Source of the DNA: an uncultured Clostridia bacterium
GTDB lineage: Bacteria > Bacillota > Clostridia > Christensenellales > Pumilibacteraceae
NCBI GenBank assembly: GCA_934270565.1
Contig: CAKQPR010000001.1
Span: 1 to 64,000, forward strand
DNA length: 64,000 nucleotides
Direction of reading: 5' to 3'
The notes beneath the pieces were generated by a model that was not told the DNA's origin, did not search any database, and saw only the letters and a program-made list of their open reading frames with translations. The stretch's first letter is position 1. Each line of letters begins with the position of its first letter. Made by a program: the position numbers and the translations under genes. Positions 1 to 9,703 of the stretch are shown piece by piece.

Positions 1-18
1 TTCAGGAGGTATGAATTT

Positions 19-2112
19 ATGAACGTTCCCGAAACTTTCGGAAGTCTGGTGTTCGACGACAGAGTTATGCGCGCCCGCCTTCCCGAATCCGTCTACTCGT
101 CGCTCAAGAAAACCATCGACGAGGGGACGGAACTTAACGCCGAAGTCGCGGACGCCGTTGCGGGCGCAATGAAAGACTGGGCGGTCGAAAAAGGCGCGAC
201 CCACTTTACTCACTGGTTCCAGCCGCTCACCGGAGTAACCGCGGAAAAGCACGACAGCTTTATTTCGCCCGCGCCCGACGGCGGAGTGATTATGGAGTTT
301 TCGGGCAAAGAGCTCATAAAGGGCGAACCCGACGCCTCGTCTTTCCCTTCGGGCGGACTTCGCGCAACCTTCGAAGCGCGCGGCTACACCGCTTGGGACC
401 CCACTTCTTACGCTTTTATAAAGGATAAAACGCTTTGCATTCCGACCGCTTTCTGTTCCTACGGCGGCGAAGCGCTCGACAAAAAAACGCCGCTTCTGAG
501 GTCGATGCAGGCACTCAGCAAACAAGCCGTGAGAATTCTGAAACTGTTCGGTAACAATGACGTCAAATGCGTTCGCACTTCGGTCGGTCCGGAACAGGAA
601 TATTTCCTCGTGGACAAGGCGATGTACGACAAGCGCAAGGATCTGATCTTTACGGGCAGAACGCTTTTCGGCGCGAAACCGCCGAAGGGTCAGGAGCTCG
701 ACGATCACTATTTCGGCGTGATCAAGCCGCGCGTTCAGGCGTATATGGCGGACCTTAACGAGGAACTCTGGAAGCTCGGCATACTCGCAAAAACCGAGCA
801 TAACGAGGTCGCGCCCGCTCAGCACGAGCTTGCGCCCATCTACTCGACTACCAACGTGGCTACCGACCACAATCAGCTTACAATGGAAGTTATGCAGAAA
901 GTTGCCGCGCGTCACGGGCTCGTTTGCCTTCTCCACGAAAAGCCTTTTGCGGGCGTAAACGGAAGCGGCAAGCACAACAACTGGTCGATGGCTACCGATA
1001 AGGGCGTAAACCTCCTTACCCCCGGCGAAACGCCTTACGAAAACGCGCAGTTCCTGCTCTTCCTTTGCGCAGTGATCGAAGCGGTCGATAAATATCAGGA
1101 TCTGCTCCGTCTGTCCGTCGCAACCGCAGGCAACGATCACCGCCTCGGCGCGAACGAAGCGCCGCCCGCCGTCGTTTCGGTTTTCCTCGGCGACGAGCTC
1201 ACGGGCGTTCTGAACGCGATAGAAAAGGACGCGCCTTACAGCGGCGCGGAAAAAACGGTGCTCAAACTCGGCGTGCACGTTCTTCCGAAGTTCACGCGCG
1301 ATACGACCGACCGCAACCGCACTTCGCCGTTTGCGTTTACGGGCAACAAATTCGAATTCCGTATGCTCGGCTCGTCGAACAGCATCGCATGCGCCAACAT
1401 TATGCTTAACGGCGCGGTCGCGGACGTTCTGCGCGGTTACGCCGACAAGCTCGAGAAAGCCGACGATTTCGAAACGGCGCTTCACGACCTTATCAAAAAG
1501 TCGGTGTCCGAGCATAAGCGCATAATCTTCAACGGCAACGGTTACGACGACGAGTGGATAAAAGAAGCGACCGAAAAACGCGGACTGCTCAATCTTCGCA
1601 CCACGCCCGACGCGCTCCCGACGATTCTTGAAAAGAAGAATACGGATATGCTCACTTCGCTTAAAATCTTTACGCCCGCCGAAATCAAGTCGCGTTACGA
1701 AATAACGCTCGAAAATTACTGCAAGACGGTAAATATCGAAGCGCTTACGATGATCGATATGGCTCGCAAAGAAATTCTGCCCGCGATCGTCGGCTACGTC
1801 AAGGAACTGTCCGAAACGATGGGCGCGGTGAAAGCCGCTTCGCCCGCCGCTCCGCTCGGTTACGGTGCGAAAACCGTCGCGAAACTTTGTGCGCTCGTCG
1901 AGGAAATCGACGCCAAGGCAAGCGCGCTCGAAGCGGCGGCAGATCGGTACAAACAGATCAAAGACGTTACCGCGGCGGCAAACGATATTCGCGACGATAT
2001 TCTGCAGAGAATGGCCGAATTGCGCGTTCCTTGCGACGAAGCCGAAACGCTTATGCCCGCAAACGTCTGGCCTTTCCCCTCTTACGGCGATCTTCTGTTC
2101 GGCGTAAAATAA
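19..2112 (+). CDS. glnN: Type III glutamine synthetase
   Basis: Predicted to make glutamine from glutamate, ammonia and ATP in the cytoplasm. At 697 residues it has the length of the GSIII (GlnN) family rather than the roughly 450 of GSI. The N-terminus ([18 protein letters not shown]) and the Thr/His-rich [12 protein letters not shown] stretch are typical of GSIII. The catalytic-domain motif [10 protein letters not shown] lies near residues 314-323 and [10 protein letters not shown] near 190. The start is fixed by AGGAGG at 4-9, nine bases before the ATG. The gene stands alone, and a strong hairpin ends it about 30 bases downstream. Its promoter lies outside the window, so nitrogen control cannot be judged. 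Confidence 0.96.
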   Translation: MNVPETFGSLVFDDRVMRARLPESVYSSLKKTIDEGTELNAEVADAVAGAMKDWAVEKGATHFTHWFQPLTGVTAEKHDSFISPAPDGGVIMEFSGKELIKGEPDASSFPSGGLRATFEARGYTAWDPTSYAFIKDKTLCIPTAFCSYGGEALDKKTPLLRSMQALSKQAVRILKLFGNNDVKCVRTSVGPEQEYFLVDKAMYDKRKDLIFTGRTLFGAKPPKGQELDDHYFGVIKPRVQAYMADLNEELWKLGILAKTEHNEVAPAQHELAPIYSTTNVATDHNQLTMEVMQKVAARHGLVCLLHEKPFAGVNGSGKHNNWSMATDKGVNLLTPGETPYENAQFLLFLCAVIEAVDKYQDLLRLSVATAGNDHRLGANEAPPAVVSVFLGDELTGVLNAIEKDAPYSGAEKTVLKLGVHVLPKFTRDTTDRNRTSPFAFTGNKFEFRMLGSSNSIACANIMLNGAVADVLRGYADKLEKADDFETALHDLIKKSVSEHKRIIFNGNGYDDEWIKEATEKRGLLNLRTTPDALPTILEKKNTDMLTSLKIFTPAEIKSRYEITLENYCKTVNIEALTMIDMARKEILPAIVGYVKELSETMGAVKAASPAAPLGYGAKTVAKLCALVEEIDAKASALEAAADRYKQIKDVTAAANDIRDDILQRMAELRVPCDEAETLMPANVWPFPSYGDLLFGVK

Positions 2113-2140
2113 TCAGCTTTCATTCCTTCCTTTTTCTTAA

Positions 2141-2179
2141 CTTAAACCCCGTAACCGATTTCCGGTCGCGGGGTTTAAG
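2141..2179. terminator. Bidirectional terminator between glnN and malic enzyme
   Basis: An 11-bp stem (CTTAAACCCCG with CGGGGTTTAAG) encloses an inner ACCG/CGGT pair. It is followed by TTTT on the plus strand. It lies between two convergent genes and can serve both. Confidence 0.8.
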
Positions 2180-2305
2180 TTTTGCGGCGAGCTACCGCGG
2201 AAAATATTCGGGTTACACCGTTCCCGAGCGTCCGTGTTCGCCACGGAATATTTCAACGTAAGGCGCGAGCCTTTTCGACAGGTTGTAGGTCTTGCCGACG
2301 GATCA

Positions 2306-3481
2306 CTATTTTATACGCGCTACGCCTGTTTCGATAGCGGCTTGTTTTACGGCGGCGGCAACGGCTTTGCCCACTCTCGGATCGAACGCGCGCGGGATAA
2401 CGTAAGAAGCGGAAAGCTCTTCGTCTCCGACAAGCGAAGCTATCGCATACGCGGCGACGAGCTTCATTTCCTCGTTTATTTCGGTCGCGCGTGCGTCGAG
2501 CGCGCCTCGGAAAACCCCGGGGAACGCGAGCACGTTGTTTATCTGATTGTCGTAATCGCTTCTGCCCGTGCCGACTACCGCCGCTCCCGCCGATTTCGCC
2601 TTGGCGGGCTCGATTTCGGGAATCGGGTTAGCCATCGGGAAAACGATCGCGTTTTCGTTCATCGAGCGTACCATTTCCTCGCTCACGACGCCCGCAGCGC
2701 TTACGCCTATCATAACGTCCGCGCCCTTCATTGCGTCCGCAAGCGTGCCGAGTAAGCCGCTCGGATTCGTGCGCGGAACGAGGTTTTGCTGAGCGGAAGT
2801 CATACCTTCCCTGCCCGCCGCTATCGTACCGAAACGGTCGCAGACGATAAGATTTTTCACGCCTGAATTCAGCAAAAATTCGGCAATCGCTATACCCGCG
2901 CTTCCCGCTCCGTTGATAACGACTTTGACTTCGCCGAGCTTTTTGCCGACGACCTTTACGGCGTTTATGAGCGCCGCGCCGAGCACGATCGCCGTGCCGT
3001 GCTGATCGTCGTGAAACACGGGAATATCGCAAATTTCTTTCAGTCTGCGCTCGACCTCGAAGCAACGCGGCGCGGAAATATCTTCGAGGTTTATCCCGCC
3101 GAAACTGCCCGAAATAAGATAAATCGTGCGGACGAGCTCGTCTACGTCCTTGGACTTTACGCAAATCGGTATAGCGTCCACGTCGCCGAATTCTTTAAAA
3201 AGCAACGCTTTGCCTTCCATTACGGGCATACCCGCTACCGGACCGATATCGCCGAGCCCGAGGACTGCCGTTCCGTCGGTAATTACCGCGACCGTATTCC
3301 AGCGGCGGGTGAGCTCGAACGATTTACTCTCGTCCTTCTGAATTTCGAGACAGGGAGCGGCGACGCCGGGGGTGTACGCAAGCGAAAGGTCGGTTTTATC
3401 CTTAACCCTCACGCGCGGAGCAACCTCGATTTTGCCCTTCCATTCGTAGTGTTTTTTAAGCGATTCTTCGGCGTAGTTCAT
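2306..3481 (-). CDS. NAD(P)-dependent malic enzyme
   Basis: Oxidative decarboxylation of malate to pyruvate. At 391 residues it is the short bacterial form without a phosphotransacetylase domain. Visible family marks are SLAYTPGVAAPCLEI near residues 33-47 (substrate domain), the metal-site segment FHDDQHGTAIV, and a Rossmann nucleotide site INGAGSAGIAIAEF. Cofactor preference (NAD or NADP) cannot be read reliably. The ATG follows GGAGAG closely. It is monocistronic with its own promoter and is convergent with glnN. Confidence 0.94.
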   Translation of the reverse strand: MNYAEESLKKHYEWKGKIEVAPRVRVKDKTDLSLAYTPGVAAPCLEIQKDESKSFELTRRWNTVAVITDGTAVLGLGDIGPVAGMPVMEGKALLFKEFGDVDAIPICVKSKDVDELVRTIYLISGSFGGINLEDISAPRCFEVERRLKEICDIPVFHDDQHGTAIVLGAALINAVKVVGKKLGEVKVVINGAGSAGIAIAEFLLNSGVKNLIVCDRFGTIAAGREGMTSAQQNLVPRTNPSGLLGTLADAMKGADVMIGVSAAGVVSEEMVRSMNENAIVFPMANPIPEIEPAKAKSAGAAVVGTGRSDYDNQINNVLAFPGVFRGALDARATEINEEMKLVAAYAIASLVGDEELSASYVIPRAFDPRVGKAVAAAVKQAAIETGVARIK

Positions 3482-3527
3482 ATTTCTCTCCGCTTTTGCG
3501 GGTAGCCCGCGCGTATTTTACCTTATG

Positions 3528-3556
3528 ATTTTACCCTATCGGCGGGAAAAAGTCAA
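3528..3556 (-). promoter_or_regulatory. Promoter of the malic enzyme gene
   Basis: Minus-strand TTGACT (3551-3556), 17 bp, TAAAAT (3528-3533). The predicted start near 3521 leaves a leader of about 40 nt. Confidence 0.8.
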
Positions 3557-3588
3557 TCGATAACGCGCACCCGAAAAAACTTTGCCGT

Positions 3589-4869
3589 CTACGCGCGCGA
3601 ACGGATAAAAGTTTTGAATTCCGATAGAATTTCGTCTACCTTTTCGGGATCGTAAGCCTCGACCATAACGCGGATTTTCGGTTCTGTGCCAGAATAACGA
3701 ACGATGATCCGACCGTTGCCGCCGAGCTCGTTTTCCGCTTTTTCGGTAAGTTTGCGAAGTTTCGGATCGAACATAATCGACGGATCGGCGTATTCCGCGA
3801 TAGCCTTTTGCGGAACGAGGTCGAGTTTTTCGGGAGCTTCGAGCTTGCCGTCCTTATACAGCGATTTCGCGAAGAACATCGCCGTCATAATTCCATCGCC
3901 CGTGGTTGCGGCGGGATAAACTATGTAATGTCCCGACTGCTCGCCGCCCACGTTGTACCCCTCGCGGAACATAAGGTCGCAAATGTACTTATCGCCTACG
4001 GGCGTGCGGACAAGCCGTCTGCCGTCGCGCTCGAGCCGCTTTTCGAGCGCAAGGTTGTTGAGAACGGTGCCGACTACAGTGCCGCGGTTTATATCCATAC
4101 CCTTCTGGATATTGTAAAGCACCGTATCGCCGTCGAGAATTTCGCCGTCCGTAACAACCGCAAGCCGATCCGCGTCGCCGTCGAACGCAAAACCCAGCCT
4201 GCAATCCGTGCCTTTCATACTGTTCCGCACGTAATCGGGGTGGAGCGCGCCGCAACCGCTATTGATCTTCTCGCCGCGTAAGCTGCAGTTATCAACGTTT
4301 ACGGTAGCGCCCGACCGCCTGAAAGCTTCTTCCGCGACGGTGCTCGCCGCGCCGTATCCGCAGTCGAGCCACACTTTGAGCCCGCGAAAATCGGCGTTTA
4401 CCGTTTTTACGACGTAATCGACGTATTCGAGCTTGCCGCCCGATTTCGTAGTGACTTTGCCGCCGCCCCGAACATCGGGCGCGTTGTCGATATAATATTC
4501 GACGCTTCCCTCCTGCTCTTCGGTAAGCTTTACGCCGTTGCGGTCGAAAACCTTGATCCCGTTGTACTCGGGCGGATTGTGCGAAGCCGAAATCATAACG
4601 CCGCATTTCGCGCCATACTTTATAGTAAGCGCTGCGACTGCGGGCGTAGGCAGAATGCCGAGAAGAACCGCTTCGCCGCCCGCGTCGGTAATCCCCTTTA
4701 CAAGCCCGCGCTCGAGATCTTCACCGCTCACGCGCGTGTCTCTGCCGACGGCGAACTTGCCCGCACCGAAATACTCGCCGAGCGCAAGTCCCGTCTTGTA
4801 CGCGAGCGCTTCGTCGAGCTTTTCGCCGTACTTGCCTCTGATACCGTCCGTACCGAAATATTTTGCCAT
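3589..4869 (-). CDS. glmM: Phosphoglucosamine mutase
   Basis: Interconverts glucosamine-6-phosphate and glucosamine-1-phosphate on the way to UDP-GlcNAc and peptidoglycan. At 426 residues it is slightly shorter than the usual 445-450. The N-terminal KYFGTDGIRGKYGE, the phosphoserine loop MISASHNPPEYNG near residues 92-104, the metal loop FAFDGDADR, the sugar loop GGEQSGHYI and the C-terminal phosphate-binding RYSGTEPKIRVM are all present. AGGAGG at 4878-4883 fixes the ATG. It is divergent from the DUF368 gene and glmS, so the GlcN-6-P-forming and GlcN-6-P-using enzymes flank a lipid-carrier recycling gene. Confidence 0.96.
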   Translation of the reverse strand: MAKYFGTDGIRGKYGEKLDEALAYKTGLALGEYFGAGKFAVGRDTRVSGEDLERGLVKGITDAGGEAVLLGILPTPAVAALTIKYGAKCGVMISASHNPPEYNGIKVFDRNGVKLTEEQEGSVEYYIDNAPDVRGGGKVTTKSGGKLEYVDYVVKTVNADFRGLKVWLDCGYGAASTVAEEAFRRSGATVNVDNCSLRGEKINSGCGALHPDYVRNSMKGTDCRLGFAFDGDADRLAVVTDGEILDGDTVLYNIQKGMDINRGTVVGTVLNNLALEKRLERDGRRLVRTPVGDKYICDLMFREGYNVGGEQSGHYIVYPAATTGDGIMTAMFFAKSLYKDGKLEAPEKLDLVPQKAIAEYADPSIMFDPKLRKLTEKAENELGGNGRIIVRYSGTEPKIRVMVEAYDPEKVDEILSEFKTFIRSRA

Positions 4870-4890
4870 AAATCATACCTCCTGACGCCT

Positions 4891-4919
4891 ATTTTAATGT
4901 TTTAAAAATTTTTTGTCAA
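4891..4919 (-). promoter_or_regulatory. Promoter of glmM
   Basis: Minus-strand TTGACA (4914-4919), 17 bp, TAAAAT (4891-4896). The predicted start near 4884 falls just before the AGGAGG at 4878-4883, so the leader is only about 15 nt long. Confidence 0.85.
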
Positions 4920-4935
4920 GCACATAGTTGCTTAT

Positions 4936-4964
4936 TTGACAAAAAAACTGTCCTATTGTATAAT
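4936..4964 (+). promoter_or_regulatory. Promoter of the DUF368 gene (and perhaps glmS)
   Basis: Full-consensus TTGACA (4936-4941), 17 bp, TATAAT (4959-4964). It stands back to back with the glmM promoter, with 16 bp between the two -35 boxes. The leader to the ATG at 5067 is about 95 nt. Confidence 0.9.
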
Positions 4965-5066
4965 AGAATTCGGCGGGTTTTTTACAACTATATGCTATAC
5001 TTAACATAATATTCCTCCGCGCGTTCGGATATTCCTAAGGCGCGGCTATCGTTACGAGGTAAATAA

Positions 5067-6053
5067 ATGACCGACGAAGAAAACAAAATCAACGAGACTA
5101 CCGGGAGCGCCGCGGAAGCGGAGACAGCCGAACCAGACCTTTCGTACAAAAACAAAGGTCAGGTTTTTAAGGGCGGCTTGCTCGGACTTTTTATAGGGCT
5201 TGCGATAATCGTCCCCGGCGTAAGCGGCGCGGCGGTCGCGATAATTTTCAGACTTTACGAAAAGCTGTTGTACGCGATGGGCAACCTTTTCAAAAAGTTC
5301 AAAAAGTGCGCGCTGTTCCTTCTTCCCGTAATCGCGGGAGGCGTCGTCGGCTTGGCGCTCGGATTTTTCGGCGTGAAAAATCTTCTCGACTTATTGCCTT
5401 TTGCGATCGTGGCGCTGTTTGCCGGACTTATGTTCGGCTCGTATCCCGCGATCACCGATCAGCTTAAGGGCGAAAAACGCTCCGCGGGCAGAATCGTTCT
5501 GTTCGCGATCGGCTTGCTCGTTCCGGTTGCGATTTCGGTTACGTCGGTGGTTACGCAAGAAGGCGTGCGCAGTCTCGAAAGTCTCACCCCTCTTCACTAC
5601 GTTCTTTTCCTTCTGCTCGGATATGCGGTCGCGATAACGCAGATCGCCCCGGGGTTGAGCGCTACGGCGCTTCTGATGGTTTTCGGGTACTTCACCCCGC
5701 TGATGAATTCGATAAGCCTCACTTACTGGACTTCGAACCCTCATATTTTTATCGTGTACGGCTGTCTCATCGTCGGATTTCTGCTCGGACTCGTCACGTT
5801 CTCGAAGGCGCTCACCAAGCTTTTCGGCGTGAATAAGGGCGCGGCTTATTACTGCTTTGCGGGACTTTCGCTCGGCTCGGCTGCAACGATGTTCTTCAAT
5901 CCCGAGATTTACGCCGTGTATTCGGCATGGGCAAGCAGCGGCATTGTCGTATGGGAGCTCATACTCGGCATAGCTCTTTTCGTCGGCGGACTGATTGCGG
6001 CGTACAAACTCGTTGCCGTCGAGAGAAAAAAAGACGCGGGAGAAACGAAGTAA
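5067..6053 (+). CDS. DUF368 membrane protein, PopT-like undecaprenyl-phosphate translocase
   Basis: A 328-residue polytopic membrane protein of the DUF368 family. Members of that family have been shown to return undecaprenyl phosphate across the membrane for reuse in wall synthesis. The family signature GLAIIVPGVSGAAVAIIF lies near residues 49-66, and a second related segment, ITQIAPGLSATALLM, lies in the middle. This inverted-repeat pair is characteristic. A charged N-terminal tail of about 35 residues precedes the first helix. It has a consensus promoter and sits between glmM and glmS (105 bp upstream of glmS), which fits a role in peptidoglycan precursor supply. The transport role is inferred from the family. 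Confidence 0.85.
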   Translation: MTDEENKINETTGSAAEAETAEPDLSYKNKGQVFKGGLLGLFIGLAIIVPGVSGAAVAIIFRLYEKLLYAMGNLFKKFKKCALFLLPVIAGGVVGLALGFFGVKNLLDLLPFAIVALFAGLMFGSYPAITDQLKGEKRSAGRIVLFAIGLLVPVAISVTSVVTQEGVRSLESLTPLHYVLFLLLGYAVAITQIAPGLSATALLMVFGYFTPLMNSISLTYWTSNPHIFIVYGCLIVGFLLGLVTFSKALTKLFGVNKGAAYYCFAGLSLGSAATMFFNPEIYAVYSAWASSGIVVWELILGIALFVGGLIAAYKLVAVERKKDAGETK

Positions 6054-6158
6054 GCATAGTATATTATATCGATCATAACGCTACGCGGGCGGCAAAAGGA
6101 GAACCGACCTTTGCCCGCGGCGCGGTGAAATAATTTTTCTACAGGAGTATGATTTTTT

Positions 6159-7985
6159 ATGTGCGGAATAGTTGGTTACGTCGGGGCGCGAAAAGCTGCG
6201 CCCTTGCTTTTGAACGGCCTTAATAAGCTCGAATACCGAGGTTACGACTCGGCAGGAATTGCCGTGATCGAAAACGGCGGGATAAAAACCGCAAAAGCGG
6301 CGGGTCGGCTCGATAATCTTATCAAGCTCACTCGCGGCGGCGGGATTTTTTCCGGAACGGTCGGGATCGGACACACGCGTTGGGCGACCCACGGCGAACC
6401 GAACGAGAAAAACTGCCACCCTCACCTATCCCGCGACGGGCGATGGGCGGTGGTACATAACGGAATTATCGAAAATTACGCCGAAATCCGCGAATTTTTA
6501 GCAGAACGCGGCTTTTGTTTCAAGTCGGACACGGACACCGAAACGATCGCTCATCTGCTCGAATATTACTGCTCGGGAGACGTTTTCGAGGCTATCCGAA
6601 AGACTTTGAACAGGTTGCGGGGATCGTATGCGCTCGGAATTCTGTACTCGGGCACGCCCGAATGTTTTTACGCCGTAAGAAAGTCAAGCCCGCTTGTCAT
6701 AGGACTCGGAGAGGGCGAAAACGCGATAGCTTCGGACATTCCCGCTCTTCTCGACTTCACGCGGCGTTTCGTCACGATCGGCGACGACGAAATCGTGCGC
6801 GTATGGCGTGACCGCGCGGACTTTTACAACAAAAATCTCGAACCGATAGAAAAAACGTCGTTTTTTGTCGATTACGATGCGGAAAGCGCGGAAAAAGGCG
6901 AATTCCGTCACTTTATGCTCAAAGAAATTTACGAGCAGCCCGAAGCTTTGCGCGCCGCGGTCGAGCCCCGCATAAAAGGCGGCAAGGTAAAATTCGCCGA
7001 TTTCCCATTTTCTGACGAAGATTCAAGCCGTTTTCGTCGGCTGGATCTCATCGGTTGCGGGTCGGCGTACAACGCGTGTGTCGCCGCGAAATACTTTATC
7101 GAAAAGCTTTGCCGTGTGCCCGTGAACTGCGAGCTTGCGAGCGAATACCGCTACCGCGACCCCATTACGGACGGCGGCGTTTTGTCGGTATTCGTTTCTC
7201 AAAGCGGCGAAACGGCGGATACGCTTGCGGCGCTTCGGCTTGCGCGTGAAAAAGGATCGCCGTCGATCGCCGTCGTGAACGCCGTAGACTCGTCGATAGC
7301 GCGCGAAGCCGATTACGTTCTGTACACGAACGCGGGCCCCGAAATAGCCGTAGCGACGACTAAGGGGTACACCACTCAGGTTGCCGTTCTGTATCTGCTC
7401 GGACTGAGGATCGCCGAAGCGCGCAAAGCCGCGAGCGATACGGAAATTCGCGAACTTGTCTGCGAGCTCGAAGCCGTTCCCGAAAAAATCAAGTCGGTTT
7501 TGTCCGAAACGAACGCGGTAAAAAGCGTGGTAGAGCCGCTCCGCTCTGCCGAAACGGCGTTTTTCATCGGACGAGGACAGGACTATGCGACGGCAATCGA
7601 AGCCGCGCTCAAACTTAAAGAAATTTCGTATATTCACGCCGAAAGTTACGCCGCGGGCGAGCTGAAACACGGTACAATTTCGCTTATCGAGCGGGATACG
7701 CCCGTTTTCGCGATCGCGACCGATCCGAAAATTTCCGAAAAAACTCTGTCTAACGCCGTAGAAACGGCTTCGCGCGGGGCGAAAATCGTTTCGATAATCG
7801 GCAAAGGGTGCGACGGCTTCGAGAAAATTTCATCTGCCGTTCTGAGACTTCCCGACTGCGACGCGCGCTTTTATCCGCTTCTCGGCGCTATTTACGTTCA
7901 GATGATCGGCTATTACGCCGCGCTTTACCGCGGTACGGACGTCGATAAACCGCGCAACCTCGCAAAGTCCGTAACGGTCGAATAA
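6159..7985 (+). CDS. glmS: Glutamine-fructose-6-phosphate aminotransferase
   Basis: Makes glucosamine-6-phosphate, the first step to UDP-GlcNAc. It has the standard length of 608 residues. The N-terminal glutaminase begins MCGIVGYVGAR with nucleophile Cys2, followed by LEYRGYDSAGIA and GIGHTRWATHG. Two SIS sugar-isomerase domains follow, with SQSGETADTLAAL and TTKGYTTQVAVLYLL, and the C-terminus is DKPRNLAKSVTVE. AGGAG lies about 11 bases before the ATG. A poorly matched GC-rich hairpin (6085-6118) lies upstream. I see no glmS ribozyme core in the 105-bp gap, so control by GlcN-6-P cleavage is not supported. It is probably co-transcribed with the DUF368 gene. Confidence 0.97.
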   Translation: MCGIVGYVGARKAAPLLLNGLNKLEYRGYDSAGIAVIENGGIKTAKAAGRLDNLIKLTRGGGIFSGTVGIGHTRWATHGEPNEKNCHPHLSRDGRWAVVHNGIIENYAEIREFLAERGFCFKSDTDTETIAHLLEYYCSGDVFEAIRKTLNRLRGSYALGILYSGTPECFYAVRKSSPLVIGLGEGENAIASDIPALLDFTRRFVTIGDDEIVRVWRDRADFYNKNLEPIEKTSFFVDYDAESAEKGEFRHFMLKEIYEQPEALRAAVEPRIKGGKVKFADFPFSDEDSSRFRRLDLIGCGSAYNACVAAKYFIEKLCRVPVNCELASEYRYRDPITDGGVLSVFVSQSGETADTLAALRLAREKGSPSIAVVNAVDSSIAREADYVLYTNAGPEIAVATTKGYTTQVAVLYLLGLRIAEARKAASDTEIRELVCELEAVPEKIKSVLSETNAVKSVVEPLRSAETAFFIGRGQDYATAIEAALKLKEISYIHAESYAAGELKHGTISLIERDTPVFAIATDPKISEKTLSNAVETASRGAKIVSIIGKGCDGFEKISSAVLRLPDCDARFYPLLGAIYVQMIGYYAALYRGTDVDKPRNLAKSVTVE

Positions 7986-8012
7986 AAAAATGTGAAATTA
8001 CTTTCATTTCGC

Positions 8013-8041
8013 TCGACTTTTCGGAATTTTTGCTATATAAT
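8013..8041 (+). promoter_or_regulatory. Promoter of the phosphoglycerate mutase gene
   Basis: TCGACT (8013-8018), 17 bp, TATAAT (8036-8041). Predicted leader is about 50 nt. Confidence 0.75.
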
Positions 8042-8098
8042 ATAGGCGATAAATCGTTGCGAAAGCGCGGTTCTTACTTTTTCCGAGAGGTGCTTGCT

Positions 8099-9310
8099 AT
8101 GAATAAAAAATATGTGGTTGTGCTGTTTGACGGAATGGCGGATTATCCGAACGCCGAGGGCAATACGCCCATGAGCGAAGCGGACAAACCGACGGTCGAT
8201 CATCTCGCCGCGCACGGCGAAGTCGGGCTTTGCCGGACCGTTCCCGCCGGTATGAAACCGGGGAGCGACGTTGCCAACCTTTCGGTAATGGGTTACGACC
8301 CCGCCGAATACTACACCGGAAGAAGTCCGCTCGAAGCGCTGTCGATGGGTATCGATATGGCGCCCGAGGACGTAAGCTATCGTTGCAATATCGTCACGCT
8401 TTCGGACGACGAACCGTATGAAAACAAGACGATGATCGATTACTCGGCGGGCGAAATCACAACGCCCGAAGCGCGCGAACTCGTAAACTATCTTGCTAAA
8501 ACCCTTTCTCTTCCCGCTTCGCTCGAGCTTTACGCGGGCGTTAGCTATCGGCATTGCCTCATAAGAAGAAACGGCGACACGGGTATGGAATTCACTCCCC
8601 CGCACGATATTTCCGACCGCAAAATCACCGATCATCTTCCCAAAGGTGAATACGCCGACGAACTTCTTTCGCTGATGAAAGAGTCGGAAAAGCTGCTCAA
8701 AACCCACCCCGTGAACCTCGACAGAATCAAGCGCGGTCTGCGCCCCGCTACTTCTATCTGGCTCTGGGGCGAAGGAAGAAAGCCGATGCTTAAGGATTTC
8801 GGCGAACTTCGCGGCAAGAAAGCCGCCGTCATCAGCGCGGTTGACCTTATAAAGGGTATCGGTATCGCCGCGGGCATGGACAGCATCGACGTGGACGGCG
8901 CTACGGGCACGATCGATTCGAACTTCGACGGAAAAGCCGCCGCCGCAATCGAAGCGCTCCGCGATCACGACTTCGTTTACGTTCATCTCGAAGCGCCCGA
9001 CGAGTGCGGACATCAGGGCAATTACGCCGAAAAGACCGAGGCGATAAGCATTATCGATCACAAGATCGTAAAACCGATCACGGACTATCTGAAAAATAAC
9101 GGTATTTCGTTCAAGATTGCCGTTCTGCCCGATCACGCAACGCCCGTAAGTCTGAAAACGCACGTTTCCGATCCCGTTCCCTACCTTATTTACGACAGCG
9201 ATAACGAGGTCGAAGGCGTAACGAAGCTCGACGAAAAACACGCCGCAGCTACCGCGAACAGGCTCGAAAGCGGCGTGGCGCTTATGAACAGACTTTTTGA
9301 AGAAAAATAA
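8099..9310 (+). CDS. apgM: Cofactor-independent phosphoglycerate mutase, archaeal (ApgM) type
   Basis: An alkaline-phosphatase-superfamily metalloenzyme of the ApgM group, 403 residues from the chosen start. It is likely to interconvert 3- and 2-phosphoglycerate. Bacterial members have also been annotated as proposed homoserine kinases, so the substrate is not certain. Visible marks are VVLFDGMADYPN near the N-terminus, KPGSDVANLSVMGYDP with the conserved Ser region, YVHLEAPDECGHQG, and LPDHATPVSLKTHVSDPVP near the C-terminus. The start at 8099 follows GAGAGGTG. A longer in-frame extension to 8030 would run through the -10 box and is rejected. Confidence 0.9.
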   Translation: MNKKYVVVLFDGMADYPNAEGNTPMSEADKPTVDHLAAHGEVGLCRTVPAGMKPGSDVANLSVMGYDPAEYYTGRSPLEALSMGIDMAPEDVSYRCNIVTLSDDEPYENKTMIDYSAGEITTPEARELVNYLAKTLSLPASLELYAGVSYRHCLIRRNGDTGMEFTPPHDISDRKITDHLPKGEYADELLSLMKESEKLLKTHPVNLDRIKRGLRPATSIWLWGEGRKPMLKDFGELRGKKAAVISAVDLIKGIGIAAGMDSIDVDGATGTIDSNFDGKAAAAIEALRDHDFVYVHLEAPDECGHQGNYAEKTEAISIIDHKIVKPITDYLKNNGISFKIAVLPDHATPVSLKTHVSDPVPYLIYDSDNEVEGVTKLDEKHAAATANRLESGVALMNRLFEEK

Positions 9311-9323
9311 ACGGATATACGAC

Positions 9324-9355
9324 AAACGCCCCGCGAGAACTCCCGCGAGGCGTTT
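9324..9355. terminator. Bidirectional terminator between apgM and the rhamnose operon
   Basis: AAACGCC-C-CGCG pairs with CGCG-A-GGCGTTT (one mismatch), followed by a T-rich tract on the plus strand. It sits between convergent genes. Confidence 0.85.
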
Positions 9356-9362
9356 TTGTTTT

Positions 9363-9701
9363 TCAGTTGAATTCGAACATTTTGTTAAGCGGCGGCGTTA
9401 CGCCGGTTTCGGGGTCGAAGTCCATAAAAAGTACGTCTTTCATATACTCGTTCCACTCGTCCACTACCGGACTTTCGGCTTGAACGCGCGCGGCGTACCG
9501 AGCGCCGTAAATACACTCGTAATAACCGAACAGCTCGCCGTTTGTTTCCCACACGGTATAGTTTACTATTCCTGCGGCGGTAAGAACCTCTTTCATACTC
9601 TGCCATATCTCGTCGTGGCGGCGCTTATATTCGCTTTGCGAGCCTTCCTTTATCCGCGCGTGCCACGCCACTTTTTCGGGCTTTTGCAATCTTTCGGGCA
9701 T
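9363..9701 (-). CDS. rhaM: L-rhamnose mutarotase
   Basis: A 112-residue dimeric alpha/beta-barrel-type protein that interconverts the alpha and beta anomers of L-rhamnose. Family marks are KVAWHARIKEGSQSEYKRRHDEIW near the N-terminus, INYTVWETNGELFGYYEC-like text around residues 45-62, and the C-terminal segment with MDFDPETG. A longer reading in the same frame exists, but the ATG at 9701 gives the normal family length and sits two bases after the upstream AraC stop. It is the last gene of the minus-strand rhamnoside operon, and it points to rhamnose as the sugar released by the two glycosidases upstream. Confidence 0.9.
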   Translation of the reverse strand: MPERLQKPEKVAWHARIKEGSQSEYKRRHDEIWQSMKEVLTAAGIVNYTVWETNGELFGYYECIYGARYAARVQAESPVVDEWNEYMKDVLFMDFDPETGVTPPLNKMFEFN

Positions 9702-9703
9702 AA

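Noticed and set aside
6054..6158. Possible glmS ribozyme upstream of glmS
   Set aside because: The 105-bp gap lacks the conserved ribozyme core and is too short for core plus support helices. Only an imperfect GC hairpin is visible.
8033..9325. A 430-codon minus-strand frame opposite apgM
   Set aside because: Antisense shadow of a well-conserved enzyme, and it starts inside the apgM terminator side.
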